The notes under the pieces are model-generated. The model made no database searches. It worked only from the letters and a program-made list of their open reading frames with translations, and had not been told where the DNA came from. Shown here piece after piece: positions 1 to 11,541 of a stretch of 64,000 bases of DNA. The stretch is taken from NCBI RefSeq assembly GCF_026151205.1, contig NC_087077.1, positions 20,299,198-20,363,197 on the forward strand. The letters are read 5' to 3'. The stretch comes from Bolinopsis microptera. Its lineage: Eukaryota; Ctenophora; Tentaculata; Lobata; Bolinopsidae. The position numbers and the translations under genes were made by a program. Each line of letters opens with the position of its first letter. The stretch's first letter is position 1.

Positions 1-3000
1 TTTATAACGGTATACTCTGGAGAGATACTGTGTACTAATCTACAAGATGTGAGGGAGATATTTATAACGGTATACTCTGGAGAGATACTGTGTACTAATC
101 TACAAGATGTGAGGGAGATATTTATAACGGTATACTCTGGAGAGATACTGTGTACTAATCTACAAGATGTGAGGGAGATATTTATAACGGTATACTCTGG
201 AGAGATACTGTGTACTAATCTACAAGATGTGAGGGAGATATTTATAACGGTATACTCTGGAGAGATACTGTGTACTAATCTACAAGATGTGAGGGAGATA
301 TTTATAACGGTATACTCTGGAGAGATACTGTGTACTAATCTACAAGATGTGAGGGAGATATTTATAACGGTATACTCTGGAGAGATACTGTGTACTAATC
401 TACAAGATGTGAGGGAGATATTTATAACGGTATACTCTGGAGAGATACTGTGTACTAATCTACAAGATGTGAGGGAGATATTTATAACGGTATACTCTGG
501 AGAGATACTGTGTACTAATCTACAAGATGTGAGGGAGATATTTATAACGGTATACTCTGGAGAGATACTGTGTACTAATCTACAAGATGTGAGGGAGATA
601 TTTATAACGGTATACTCTGGAGAGATACTGTGTACTAATCTACAAGATGTGAGGGAGATATTTATAACGGTATACTCTGGAGAGATACTGTGTACTAATC
701 TACAAGATGTGAGGGAGATATTTATAACGGTATACTCTGGAGAGATACTGTGTACTAATCTACAAGATGTGAGGGAGATATTTATAACGGTATACTCTGG
801 AGAGATACTGTGTACTAATCTACAAGATGTGAGGGAGATATTTATAACGGTATACTCTGGAGAGATACTGTGTACTAATCTACAAGATGTGAGGGAGATA
901 TTTATAACGGTATACTCTGGAGAGATACTGTGTACTAATCTACAAGATGTGAGGGAGATATTTATAACGGTATACTCTGGAGAGATACTGTGTACTAATC
1001 TACAAGATGTGAGGGAGATATTTATAACGGTATACTCTGGAGAGATACTGTGTACTAATCTACAAGATGTGAGGGAGATATTTATAACGGTATACTCTGG
1101 AGAGATACTGTGTACTAATCTACAAGATGTGAGGGAGATATTTATAACGGTATACTCTGGAGAGATACTGTGTACTAATCTACAAGATGTGAGGGAGATA
1201 TTTATAACGGTATACTCTGGAGAGATACTGTGTACTAATCTACAAGATGTGAGGGAGATATTTATAACGGTATACTCTGGAGAGATACTGTGTACTAATC
1301 TACAAGATGTGAGGGAGATATTTATAACGGTATACTCTGGAGAGATACTGTGTACTAATCTACAAGATGTGAGGGAGATATTTATAACGGTATACTCTGG
1401 AGAGATACTGTGTACTAATCTACAAGATGTGAGGGAGATATTTATAACGGTATACTCTGGAGAGATACTGTGTACTAATCTACAAGATGTGAGGGAGATA
1501 TTTATAACGGTATACTCTGGAGAGATACTGTGTACTAATCTACAAGATGTGAGGGAGATATTTATAACGGTATACTCTGGAGAGATACTGTGTACTAATC
1601 TACAAGATGTGAGGGAGATATTTATAACGGTATACTCTGGAGAGATACTGTGTACTAATCTACAAGATGTGAGGGAGATATTTATAACAGGTATACTCTG
1701 GAGAGATACTGTGTACTAATCTACAAGATGTGAGGGAGATATTTATAACGGTATACTCTGGAGAGATACTGTGTACTAATCTACAAGATGTGAGGGAGAT
1801 ATTTATAACGGTATACTCTGGAGAGATACTGTGTACTAATCTACAAGATGTGAGGGAGATATTTATAACGGTATACTCTGGAGAGATACTGTGTACTAAT
1901 CTACAAGATGTGAGGGAGATATTTATAACGGTATACTCTGGAGAGATACTGTGTACTAATCTACAAGATGTGAGGGAGATATTTATAACGGTATACTCTG
2001 GAGAGATACTGTGTACTAATCTACAAGATGTGAGGGAGATATTTATAACGGTATACTCTGGAGAGATACTGTGTACTAATCTACAAGATGTGAGGGAGAT
2101 ATTTATAACGGTATACTCTGGAGAGATACTGTGTACTAATCTACAAGATGTGAGGGAGATATTTATAACGGTATACTCTGGAGAGATACTGTGTACTAAT
2201 CTACAAGATGTGAGGGAGATATTTATAACGGTATACTCTGGAGAGATACTGTGTACTAATCTACAAGATGTGAGGGAGATATTTATAACGGTATACTCTG
2301 GAGAGATACTGTGTACTAATCTACAAGATGTGAGGGAGATATTTATAACGGTATACTCTGGAGAGATACTGTGTACTAATCTACAAGATGTGAGGGAGAT
2401 ATTTATAACGGTATACTCTGGAGAGATACTGTGTACTAATCTACAAGATGTGAGGGAGATATTTATAACGGTATACTCTGGAGAGATACTGTGTACTAAT
2501 CTACAAGATGTGAGGGAGATATTTATAACGGTATACTCTGGAGAGATACTGTGTACTAATCTACAAGATGTGAGGGAGATATTTATAACGGTATACTCTG
2601 GAGAGATACTGTGTACTAATCTACAAGATGTGAGGGAGATATTTATAACGGTATACTCTGGAGAGATACTGTGTACTAATCTACAAGATGTGAGGGAGAT
2701 ATTTATAACGGTATACTCTGGAGAGATACTGTGTACTAATCTACAAGATGTGAGGGAGATATTTATAACGGTATACTCTGGAGAGATACTGTGTACTAAT
2801 CTACAAGATGTGAGGGAGATATTTATAACGGTATACTCTGGAGAGATACTGTGTACTAATCTACAAGATGTGAGGGAGATATTTATAACGGTATACTCTG
2901 GAGAGATACTGTGTACTAATCTACAAGATGTGAGGGAGATATTTATAACGGTATACTCTGGAGAGATACTGTGTACTAATCTACAAGATGTGAGGGAGAT

Positions 3001-3640
3001 ATTTATAACGGTATACTCTGGAGAGATACTGTGTACTAATCTACAAGATGTGAGGGAGATATTTATAACAGTATACTCTGGAGAGATACTGTGTACTAAT
3101 CTACAAGATGTGAGGGAGATATTTATAACGGTATACTCTGGAGAGATACTGTGTACTAATCTACAAGATGTGAGGGAGATATTTATAACGGTATACTCTG
3201 GAGAGATACTGTGTACTAATCTACAAGATGTGAGGGAGATATTTATAACAGTATACTCTGGAGAGATACTGTGTACTAATCTACAAGATGTGAGGGAGAT
3301 ATTTATAACAGTATACTCTGGAGAGATACTGTGTACTAATCTACAAGATGTGAGGGAGATATTTATAACGGTATACTCTGGAGAGATACTGTGTACTAAT
3401 CTACAAGATGTGAGGGAGATATTTATAACGGTATACTCTGGAGAGATACTGTGTACTAATCTACAAGATGTGAGGGAGATATTTATAACGGTATACTCTG
3501 GAGAGATACTGTGTACTAATCTACAAGATGTGAGGGAGATATTTATAACGGTATACTCTGGAGAGATACTGTGTACTAATCTACAAGATGTGAGGGAGAT
3601 ATTTATAACAGTATACTCTGGAGAGATATTGTGTACTCTC
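1..3640. repeat. 60-bp satellite array, about 60 near-identical units
   Basis: A 60-bp unit beginning tttataacggtatactctgg repeats head to tail from the window edge, so the array continues to the left. Units are identical apart from an a/g change in the ninth base (near 3069, 3249, 3309, 3609), a one-base insertion in the unit at 1681-1741, and changes in the last unit near 3627. One frame of the 60-mer has no stop (a 20-residue peptide repeat), but a random 60-mer often does; the insertion breaks that frame and there is no downstream domain. I call it non-coding satellite DNA. Confidence 0.97.
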
Positions 3641-6600
3641 CGTGTACTATATCAATACGAGGTGATATATTCGAGACCTGATTTGATTTATCCAGAACTG
3701 GAATGTTGTCAAGTTTATAGAATTCCAGGGAGGCAGTGTTTGAAATTCTTCGGTCAAAAATTCAATTAACAGCTCAACAATGAAAATATTCTAGGTTATC
3801 AGTTGGAAGTGAGAGGTGAGAATCGTATTGAAATCTTATTAGGAAACAAAAATTTGTGTAAAATCACTAAGACCCATTCATTACTCATTAGCCGGGTCAA
3901 ACAGGAGATAATAAGATAAAACACCTTACAGACTAGACCATGTAAACCTTGTAAACCTTACAGACAGAGAATGGAGGAGACTGAGAGAGGGGGACTAAGA
4001 GCATTGTTGGCACAATCTCCACACACACACACGTCACTGCACTAATACCCGTAAAATAGGCGTAAAATACAGAAGAGCTCTGAAAAGTGAGTTACCGTTT
4101 ACATTGTTAATATTACTGTTAACAAGCGGTCGAGGTGGGGCGGTAATAGCACTAAATCCTTGTTTAACATCTCACCTGTTAACTTGATTAGGCCTGATAC
4201 CCTGAAATCTGAACAAAACATGAACTAGCACTGCCCGGCTGTAACTGCACTCCGTGTATTACTATTACCACACTTATACTTTCTGTATTACCACACTACT
4301 TTCTGTATTACCACACTACTTCTTGGATTACAAGCAAAATTGCTGCAGAATATTTTGCAAAACGTTTTTTTCGGACTTAATATATTTTACATATTTACGG
4401 CTTGTTAATAAAGTGCAGCGATTTCACTTAGTCTTATAATTAACAGTGCTAGCAGCTAGCTTTACTTACTTTAGTTACTATAGTAACAGATGGCTAGTCA
4501 TGGATATTGATGACAGTTCCGGCCCAACAGTAATTCTAATACTAAGTGAGCTGTTTAATTTTAAAGACTTAAAAAGTTGGTTAAACTCAATTAAAACAAT
4601 ATCGACAGCCGACAGAAAGGAATTGCCCTGAAAAATAAGTGAAATAAAGATTAAAGTGTCGCGACGATATTAGAATTGTGGAACAATCTCTCGGAAGAAG
4701 AGCTTACAACAAATCGACGCGAATACCAGGAAATACACTACAGTAGCTACAACTGATACTGTAATAGCTAGAAATGATACAGCAGCAGTAGGTTCTAGGT
4801 TCTACTGGAATCAGGAATAATAGCAGTGTAGGATATACTATATAGTGGTCACAAAACTACCCACTAGTCACTACAAATAGTCACTACAAATAGTCACTAC
4901 AAATAGTCACTACAAATAGTCAGGCATGTGTGGTCACTACAGCTCCAGTGTAACAGAAAACAGCTCCCCAAATAATGTGGTCTAGTGTAACAATGAGGGT
5001 AACCGGTGTAGCACTGCGGCGAGGGTAACCCCCTGACCCCCACTAGTTTGTGGCGGCTACATTCCAGTAACCCCACGTAATAACAATACCTTTACCACAA
5101 GGTAAATAGGGCGGGGTTATGTGTGTAATGAGAGGGGATCTAATCAAGTACCTCTCAGTTATAATAATCTGACAGAGTGAGCTGATCTTAACGCAGGACC
5201 ACACATTAAAATAGGAGATGATAATATTCAACCCCTCATACGGGGGGCACTTAGCGTTACATCACATAGCAATAAAACACACTACATCATACAAAGCAAA
5301 CCCAGCAGTGAGACACATCAAATAAAACACACCAAGTATTAATAAGTTCAACACATGAGTCACACGGAGTAGTGACACGGAGTGGTCACACGAAGTAAGC
5401 GCTCAGAGGCGAGCTAGCATCAAATGATTAGAATGTTAGAATAATATCCCCACTGCTCATTATTCATTGCATATTTATTACATATTCATTGCATATGTAT
5501 TACATATTCATTGCATATGAAGCGGCACGATAAGGAGATCATTAATTGGAGCTGGTTACAATGAGATACGGTACAAATATTGGATAATTATGAAATATTG
5601 AATAATTATGTCAGGCTTTAACAGGCTCCCCCGAGCTCCACCCTTTAAATAATTTTACTGATCCCCAAATATTCACCCTACCAGGCTCCGTCTTATCAGA
5701 GACAAATTACCACCAAACCGAGTCAAGGACGAGAAATTAAATTGTAACATATTTCTGATATTCATGCGTGATAATTTACGGGAATTTATTACTTTTCGGT
5801 ATCCTTTTGATACGTGTTATACGCGATAATTAATAATTATGGCCGGCTATTCTCCGAGTGGAACACATTATCGTGAGTTGAGAAGGCTATCATGGTTATA
5901 AATGTCATTCATTGAATATGCCGAGAATAATTGAGGGAATTAGAAAGTGTTTCTGACGTGGAATTTGTCTGTAAAATTGTAAATACGGAGTTACAACTTG
6001 ACAACATCAATAAAATAAAAATGGTTCGTACATGATTAAAATCAGGATTCGGAAGAATGCGACAACACAAAACAGCAGTTAACAGCACACTGCCATAAGC
6101 CGAATGTCAAATATTCGGGCAGTTCCCAAATTATACCCTCCTCACTCTACACCGACTGTTCGTCAGAGACAAGTTAAGAATCACTAAGTGTTACCATGGA
6201 AACAGAGACAAGTTAAGAATTCATGTCTGAAAAACTCTGTCTAAAACAACCTAACAGCCCAGAAAAACTTACTCAACTAACCGCTTAAATTAACACGTAG
6301 TTTTAAACTAAACGCTATATTATATATATATACTATACTAGGCCACGGCTATTGTGAGAATGATGACTTGTAGTTGGTAAATGTAAATTATAAGGGTTTG
6401 AAATCACAAATATTATAAAGGAGCAGGGTTTGAAATGTGAATCATGACTTAACAGCAGTATAAGGCAGATATTTGTGAAGATAATCTGCAGGGTTACGAT
6501 GACCTGTGAGAAGGAGCTATAAGTAATTAATATTTATAAGCAGAATCACTGAGAGAATGATTTGATTTGATTTGAAACTTTCGTAAATAGCATATTATAT

Positions 6601-6863
6601 ATAAGCGACATAATGAAGCATTACGTTATAAGGTATAAATATCACAGACACGAGAGATAATATCATTGAGATAATATCAAAGTAATTAATAAATTGAACC
6701 CGCCGACCTGGGGGCCGTTTGAAGGAAAGAGTTTGCTCGCAGGAGAAGAAAGCAAAAGTACTAGCAGGAACAGGACCAAAATCAAACAGAATCAAACTTT
6801 ACCAAAGTAAAACAAGATCTCACAAACTGTAGCCGACCTAAATTGAAGCTGCAAATGAACTAC
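3641..6863. other. No gene recognised; AT-rich intergenic DNA
   Basis: No ORF here resembles a known protein. Small direct repeats are visible: a 13-bp unit (tcactacaaatag) about four times at 4866-4920, and attcattgcatat-type repeats at 5458-5520. A short CA run lies at 4020-4032. Confidence 0.6.
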
Positions 6864-6873
6864 AAGAGGGTTG

Positions 6874-8247
6874 GGAACTGGGGATAAATCAGGAGGGCAG
6901 AGATACCTCGGCGCTGCCATAGGGACACAGTCATTTATCAAGCAATATGTACAAGATAAGGTGGCAAAATGGGTCACAGAGCTTGAGGAGTTATGCAAGA
7001 TCGCACTAACCGAACCCCAGCTGGCGTACTCAGCGTATATCACTGGACTCAGCAAGAGGTGGACATACGTGATGAGGACAATACCAAATATAGCCGACCT
7101 GTTCGCCCCACTGGAGGCATGTATTCGCTCAAGTTTTCTACCAATAATAGTTGGAAACCATGCTTTCACGGACACAGATAGGGACATTTACAGCCTACCC
7201 ACAAGATTCGGAGGCCTAGCTGTATCCAATCCCGTGGAAATGTGCCCATTAGAATATAGCCTCTCCAGGAAAGCCACACAACCTCTCACTGAGGCTATCT
7301 TAAACCAGAAACTCACACTCTCCCCTGAGGAAACCCATGAAATGAACCAAAAGATCAAACATGCGAAAAATGGCATTTCTAGTGAGAAAACCCTCTACAA
7401 TAAGTACAAGTTGGCCTCTATTAAAGCAAAATGTACTGACGACATCAGCAGAAACCTGGACATTCTCTGCCAGAAAGGAGCATCGTCATGGCTTACCGCT
7501 TTACCGCTGGAGGAATTCCACTATACGTTATCAAAGCAGGAATTTTCCGACGCCGTCCTGATGAGATATAAACACCCAATCAGAGACAGACCGCAGATAT
7601 GTGCATGCTCTAAAGCGAACACCATAGACCATGCACTATCCTGTGCTATGGGAGGTTACAGGGATATGCGGCACAACCAGATCCGCGACCTAGAAGCCAG
7701 TCTCCTGGAAGAGGTATGCAAAGACGTTCGGACAGAACCAAAATTGCTACCTCTTACAGGAGAAACCTTCAAACTCAAGACGACTAACACCCGACCAGAT
7801 GCAAGGCTGGACATCACGGCAAGGGGGGTCTGGAACACCGTGGACAAGACGTTTTTCGACGTTCGAGTCTTTCATGACGGGAATAAAAGCAACAGTGGGC
7901 CCATAGACAAAGTGTTTCAGAAACACGAGGCTGAAAAGAAACGAACATATAACAGCCGGGTCCTGGAAGTGGAGAAAAGCACATTTACACCCCTCGTTTT
8001 CTCCACTAGCGGAAGCATGGGGAAAGAGGCTGAAGCTTTCCATAAGAGAATCGCAACACTCATATCAAACAAAAGGGGAACACCCTATAGTGATACGATT
8101 TCTCACATACGCCGAAAACTCCGCTTCTCAATCCTCCGCACAACCCTCGCCGCCATCCGAGGACACAGAGGAAGAGCAGTCCAATGGTGCGACGACACGA
8201 ACAGCGACATCAACCTCATACCAGGATGGACTAGTAATATGTGTTGA
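6874..8247 (+). CDS. Retrotransposon polyprotein C-terminus (RT thumb plus nuclease-like domain), partial
   Basis: About 455 residues remain open. The order is: a segment starting QRYLGAAIG, typical of the region after the RT catalytic palm; a CxC-x7-H-x3-C zinc-knuckle-like motif (CACSKANTIDHALSC) near residue 245; then a block with RPDARLDI followed about 15 residues later by FFDVRVF, which I read as a possible PD-(D/E)XK (restriction-like) nuclease core. Related proteins recur in many invertebrate genomes as repetitive RT genes. The RT catalytic palm is missing, so this copy cannot move by itself. No internal stop or frameshift is seen, so it is a fairly young copy. Family placement (R2/NeSL-like nuclease-tailed LINE or another class) is inference; the first codon follows the truncation point. 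Confidence 0.7.
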   Translation, partial: GTGDKSGGQRYLGAAIGTQSFIKQYVQDKVAKWVTELEELCKIALTEPQLAYSAYITGLSKRWTYVMRTIPNIADLFAPLEACIRSSFLPIIVGNHAFTDTDRDIYSLPTRFGGLAVSNPVEMCPLEYSLSRKATQPLTEAILNQKLTLSPEETHEMNQKIKHAKNGISSEKTLYNKYKLASIKAKCTDDISRNLDILCQKGASSWLTALPLEEFHYTLSKQEFSDAVLMRYKHPIRDRPQICACSKANTIDHALSCAMGGYRDMRHNQIRDLEASLLEEVCKDVRTEPKLLPLTGETFKLKTTNTRPDARLDITARGVWNTVDKTFFDVRVFHDGNKSNSGPIDKVFQKHEAEKKRTYNSRVLEVEKSTFTPLVFSTSGSMGKEAEAFHKRIATLISNKRGTPYSDTISHIRRKLRFSILRTTLAAIRGHRGRAVQWCDDTNSDINLIPGWTSNMC

Positions 8248-8329
8248 TATTATCTTTATATTGTCAAATTGTATTGTATATAATAATTTTACACTTTGAC
8301 CGTTGGGAGCGGTACCTTCAAAAAAAAAA
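6875..8329 (+). mobile_element. 5'-truncated poly(A)-tailed retroelement with 11-bp target duplication
   Basis: The insert is bounded by the direct repeat aagagggttgg at 6864-6874 and 8328-8338. The right copy follows an A-run at 8320-8329 (its first two bases overlap the run). That is the signature of target-primed reverse transcription with 5' truncation. The only coding content is the C-terminal part of a reverse-transcriptase polyprotein, with a short AT-rich 3' UTR (8248-8319). Confidence 0.75.
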
Positions 8330-8338
8330 GAGGGTTGG

Positions 8339-8980
8339 AAGACTACAAGGGGCCAGGGCTTTCTGTATTGCAATTAGATCAGACACGAGTTGTTCAAAGC
8401 AGAAGGTAAAGCTCAAAGAGTAGGGTAGATACCGATACCGAGATGTAAGCGCACACGTGGGCGGCACGCGCAAGGTTTAGGTGCATCTGCGGTCAGATCA
8501 ATAGGAAGATAGAACAGAAACTATTCCTGATCTACCTTTGTTGCTGCAATTCAAGCGGCAATTTAATTAAACGCTGGCCGAGAGCCCGGTTAGTGAGTGT
8601 AGTGTGTGTGTTTCTCTTAGTAAGCAGTGTTTCTCGTGATAATATATATAAGCAGTGTTTAGCATGGTGTTTACTGTATTAATAGGAAATAGTTAGCGGT
8701 GTTTTTAGATCTATTGAAGTATTGACGTCAGATTTACATTCGGTGACCGACCATAATGTGTGTTTATTTCTCTTGGGGTTACAAGCTTAGACTTTTAGAG
8801 CAGTGTTAATTAAATTTAATAGTTATATATATAAGCGGTGCTTTTTAAATCTATATTGATCTATTATATTGTTACCATGGTGATATATTGACGTCAATCA
8901 TTTGGAGACAATAATTCCTGTGTTACCATGGTGATTCCTGTGGTTAAGAGATATTGAAGAGCTATTTAGTAGATCCCCAT
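8339..8980. other. No gene recognised
   Basis: No supported ORF. A CG-rich patch at 8448-8475 (cacgtgggcggcacgcgc) resembles patches near 12.04 kb. Two ttgacgtcaa/ttgacgtcag-type sites lie near 8720-8900. Confidence 0.5.
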
Positions 8981-8984
8981 TGTA

Positions 8985-9800
8985 CAAAGCAATTATACAG
9001 CCTAGTTAGTAGTTATAAGCTATAGATCAGATCTAGGAGTACAATGGAGCCTAGTTAGTAGTTAACTATAGATCAGATCTAGGAGTACAATGAAGCCTAG
9101 TTAGTAGTTAACTATAGATCATAATATCTAGGAGTACAATGAAGCCTAGTTAGTAGTTAGCTATAGATCATATCTAGGAGTACAATGGAGCCTAGTTAGT
9201 AGTTAACTATAGATCAGATCTAGGAGTACAATGGAGCCTAGTTAGTAGTTAACTATAGATCATATCTAGGAGTACAATGGAGCCTAGTTAGTAGTTAGCT
9301 ATAGATCATATCTAGGAGTACAATGGAGCCTAGTTAGTAGTTAACTATAGATCAGATGTAGGAGTACAATGGAGCCTAGTTAGTAGTTAGCTATAGATCA
9401 TATCTAGGAGTACAATGGAGCCTAGTTAGTAGTTAACTATAGATCAGATCTAGGAGTACAATGGAGCCTAGTTAGTAGTTAACTATAGATCATAATATCT
9501 AGGAGTACAATGAAGCCTAGTTAGTAGTTAGCTATAGATCATATCTAGGAGTACAATGGAGCCTAGTTAGTAGTTAACTATAGATCAGATCTAGGAGTAC
9601 AATGAAGCCTAGTTAGTAGTTAACTATAGATCAGATCTAGGAGTACAATGAAGCCTAGTTAGTAGTTAACTATAGATCATAATATCTAGGAGTACAATGA
9701 AGCCTAGTTAGTAGTTAGCTATAGATCATATCTAGGAGTACATTAGTAGTTAACTATAGATCATATTATCTAGGAGTACAATGGTAGTTAACTATAGATC
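8985..9800. repeat. 46-bp minisatellite, about 17 copies
   Basis: The unit, about 46 bp, contains gatctaggagtacaatggag followed by cctagttagtagttaactat. Copies differ by substitutions (ggagcc/gaagcc, cagatct/catatct) and 2-bp insertions; the last two are truncated. No coding frame spans it. Confidence 0.9.
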
Positions 9801-10057
9801 ATATCATGAGGCAATGAATACGGGAGATGACCATATTGTGCAGGCAGGCTCGCTGCACGACAGACAGATTGATTAGCTAATGAACCTACTCAACATGCTA
9901 CTCCATGGGTAGTAGCTACTGCTGAACTTCATTTCAGACAGTTCGAATTGCTATATTAATTGACTGGGTTCGGCTTTGTATACGGTGAGATACGGAGCCA
10001 AATTGATCATCTTCCTGATGAAGAGGAAATTAAGAGAACAAGCAAGCACTGGAAATG

Positions 10058-10192
10058 GGATGGTTGGTGTGGTAACTGAATGCATCACCAAGATGGTTGG
10101 CGTGGTAACTGAATGCAGCGCGAAGATGGTTGGCGTGGTAACTGAATGCATCACTAAGATGGTTGGCGTGGTAACTGAATGCAGCACCAGTT
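10058..10192. repeat. 33-bp minisatellite, four copies
   Basis: The unit is about 33 bp: gatggttggcgtggtaactg followed by aatgcatcaccaa or aatgcagcgcgaa. Short ORFs on both strands here are repeat artefacts. Confidence 0.8.
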
Positions 10193-10454
10193 CACAAGTA
10201 TATACTCCACATAGCCGGATACGCAGCACTATGTAGTAGGTATGCTTGTACGCTCGGTGTTTGCTGTGTTCCTTGCACGCGGTGTTTAACAGCACTGACG
10301 TTAGGTCACTGGAGTTAGAACAGGAAGTGTGGTTTTAACAGCTTAACAGGAGACAGGAACAGGAAGTGCAAAGTGGTTTTAACACGGAGACAGGAACAGG
10401 AAGTGCAGAGTGGTTTTAACAGGAGACAGGACCAGGGCGGTCAAACACCCACCT

Positions 10455-10590
10455 GGTGTGGGAGTATTTGGAGTGTTTGGAGTGTGGGAGTATTTGGAGT
10501 GTGGTGCAGCACCCGCCTAGTGTGGGAGTATTTGGAGTGTGGTGCAGCACCCGCCTAGTGTGGGAGTATTTGGAGTGTGGTGCTGAGCCT
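10455..10590. repeat. 38-bp G-rich minisatellite, about three copies
   Basis: The unit contains gtgtgggagtatttggagtg then tggtgcagcacccgccta. It gives an ORF-like open frame that I do not regard as a gene. Confidence 0.75.
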
Positions 10591-10782
10591 GGTCACTGGT
10601 GCTGAGCCTGGAAACCGGGGAACATGCGAATCTTCCGGCCTGATGACTTGGAATGAGGGAGTGGGTAAAACAGTGATCAAGTCTGATTTGTCTAAAAACA
10701 ACTTCTCTAAAAGACCACGAGTTACATATTGGAGGTTACCACGGTTACATATTGGTGGTCAAGTAGAAACTAAGGAATTTTA

Positions 10783-11490
10783 ACTAGCAGTCAAGTATCA
10801 ACTATAAAGGTCGAGTAGAGACTGAAGAATTTTAACTAGAAGTCAAGTATCAACTAAAGGTCAAGTAGAAACTAAAGAATTTTAACTAGAAGTCAAGTAT
10901 CAACTAAAGGTCAAGTAGAAACTAAAGAATTTTAACTAGAAGGCATGCATCAACTATAAAGGTCAAGTAGAAACTAAAGAATATTAACTAGAAGGCATGC
11001 ATCAACTATAAAGGTCAAGTAGAAACTAAGGAATTTTAACTAGAAGGCAAGTATCAACTAAAGGTCAAGTAGAAACTGAACAATGTTAACTAGAAGTCAA
11101 GTATCAACTGAAGGTCAAGTAGAAACTAAAGAATTTTAACTAGAAGGCATGCATCAACTATAAAGGTCAAGTAGAAACTAAAGAATATTAACTAGAAGGC
11201 ATGCATCAACTATAAAGGTCAAGTAGAAACTAAAGAATATTAACTAGAAGGCATGCATCAACTATAAAGGTCAAGTAGAAACTAAGGAATTTTAACTAGA
11301 AGGCAAGTATCAACTAAAGGTCGAGTAGAAACTGAACAATGTTAACTAGAAGTCAAGTATCAACTATATAAAGGTCAAGTAGAAACTGAACAATGTTATA
11401 ATTAGAAGGCAAGCATCAACTATAAAGGTCAAGTAGAAACTGAAGTATTTTAACTAGAAGTCAAGTATCAACTGAAGGTCAAGTAGCAGG
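10783..11490. repeat. 50-52-bp minisatellite, about 13 copies
   Basis: The unit is ggtcaagtagaaactaaaga, then attttaactagaaggcatgc, then atcaactataaa. Two unit lengths alternate (with or without tata), suggesting amplification of mixed higher-order blocks. It ends before a poly-C run. Confidence 0.88.
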
Positions 11491-11512
11491 CACTGAATTA
11501 CTCGGTTAAAGG

Positions 11513-11541
11513 GCACCCCCCCCCCCCCCCCCCCCCCCCCC
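11513..11541. repeat. Poly-C homopolymer run
   Basis: An uninterrupted C run of nearly 30 bases. Length is likely unreliable in the assembly. Confidence 0.85.

Noticed and set aside
49-3769. Two long ORFs of a 20-residue repeat (556 and 679 aa)
   Set aside because: They follow from a stop-free 60-bp satellite unit whose period is a multiple of three; a one-base insertion breaks the frame, and no flanking domain, intron or conserved motif supports a gene.
6792-7187. 131-aa minus-strand ORF
   Set aside because: Antisense to the well-supported retroelement frame.
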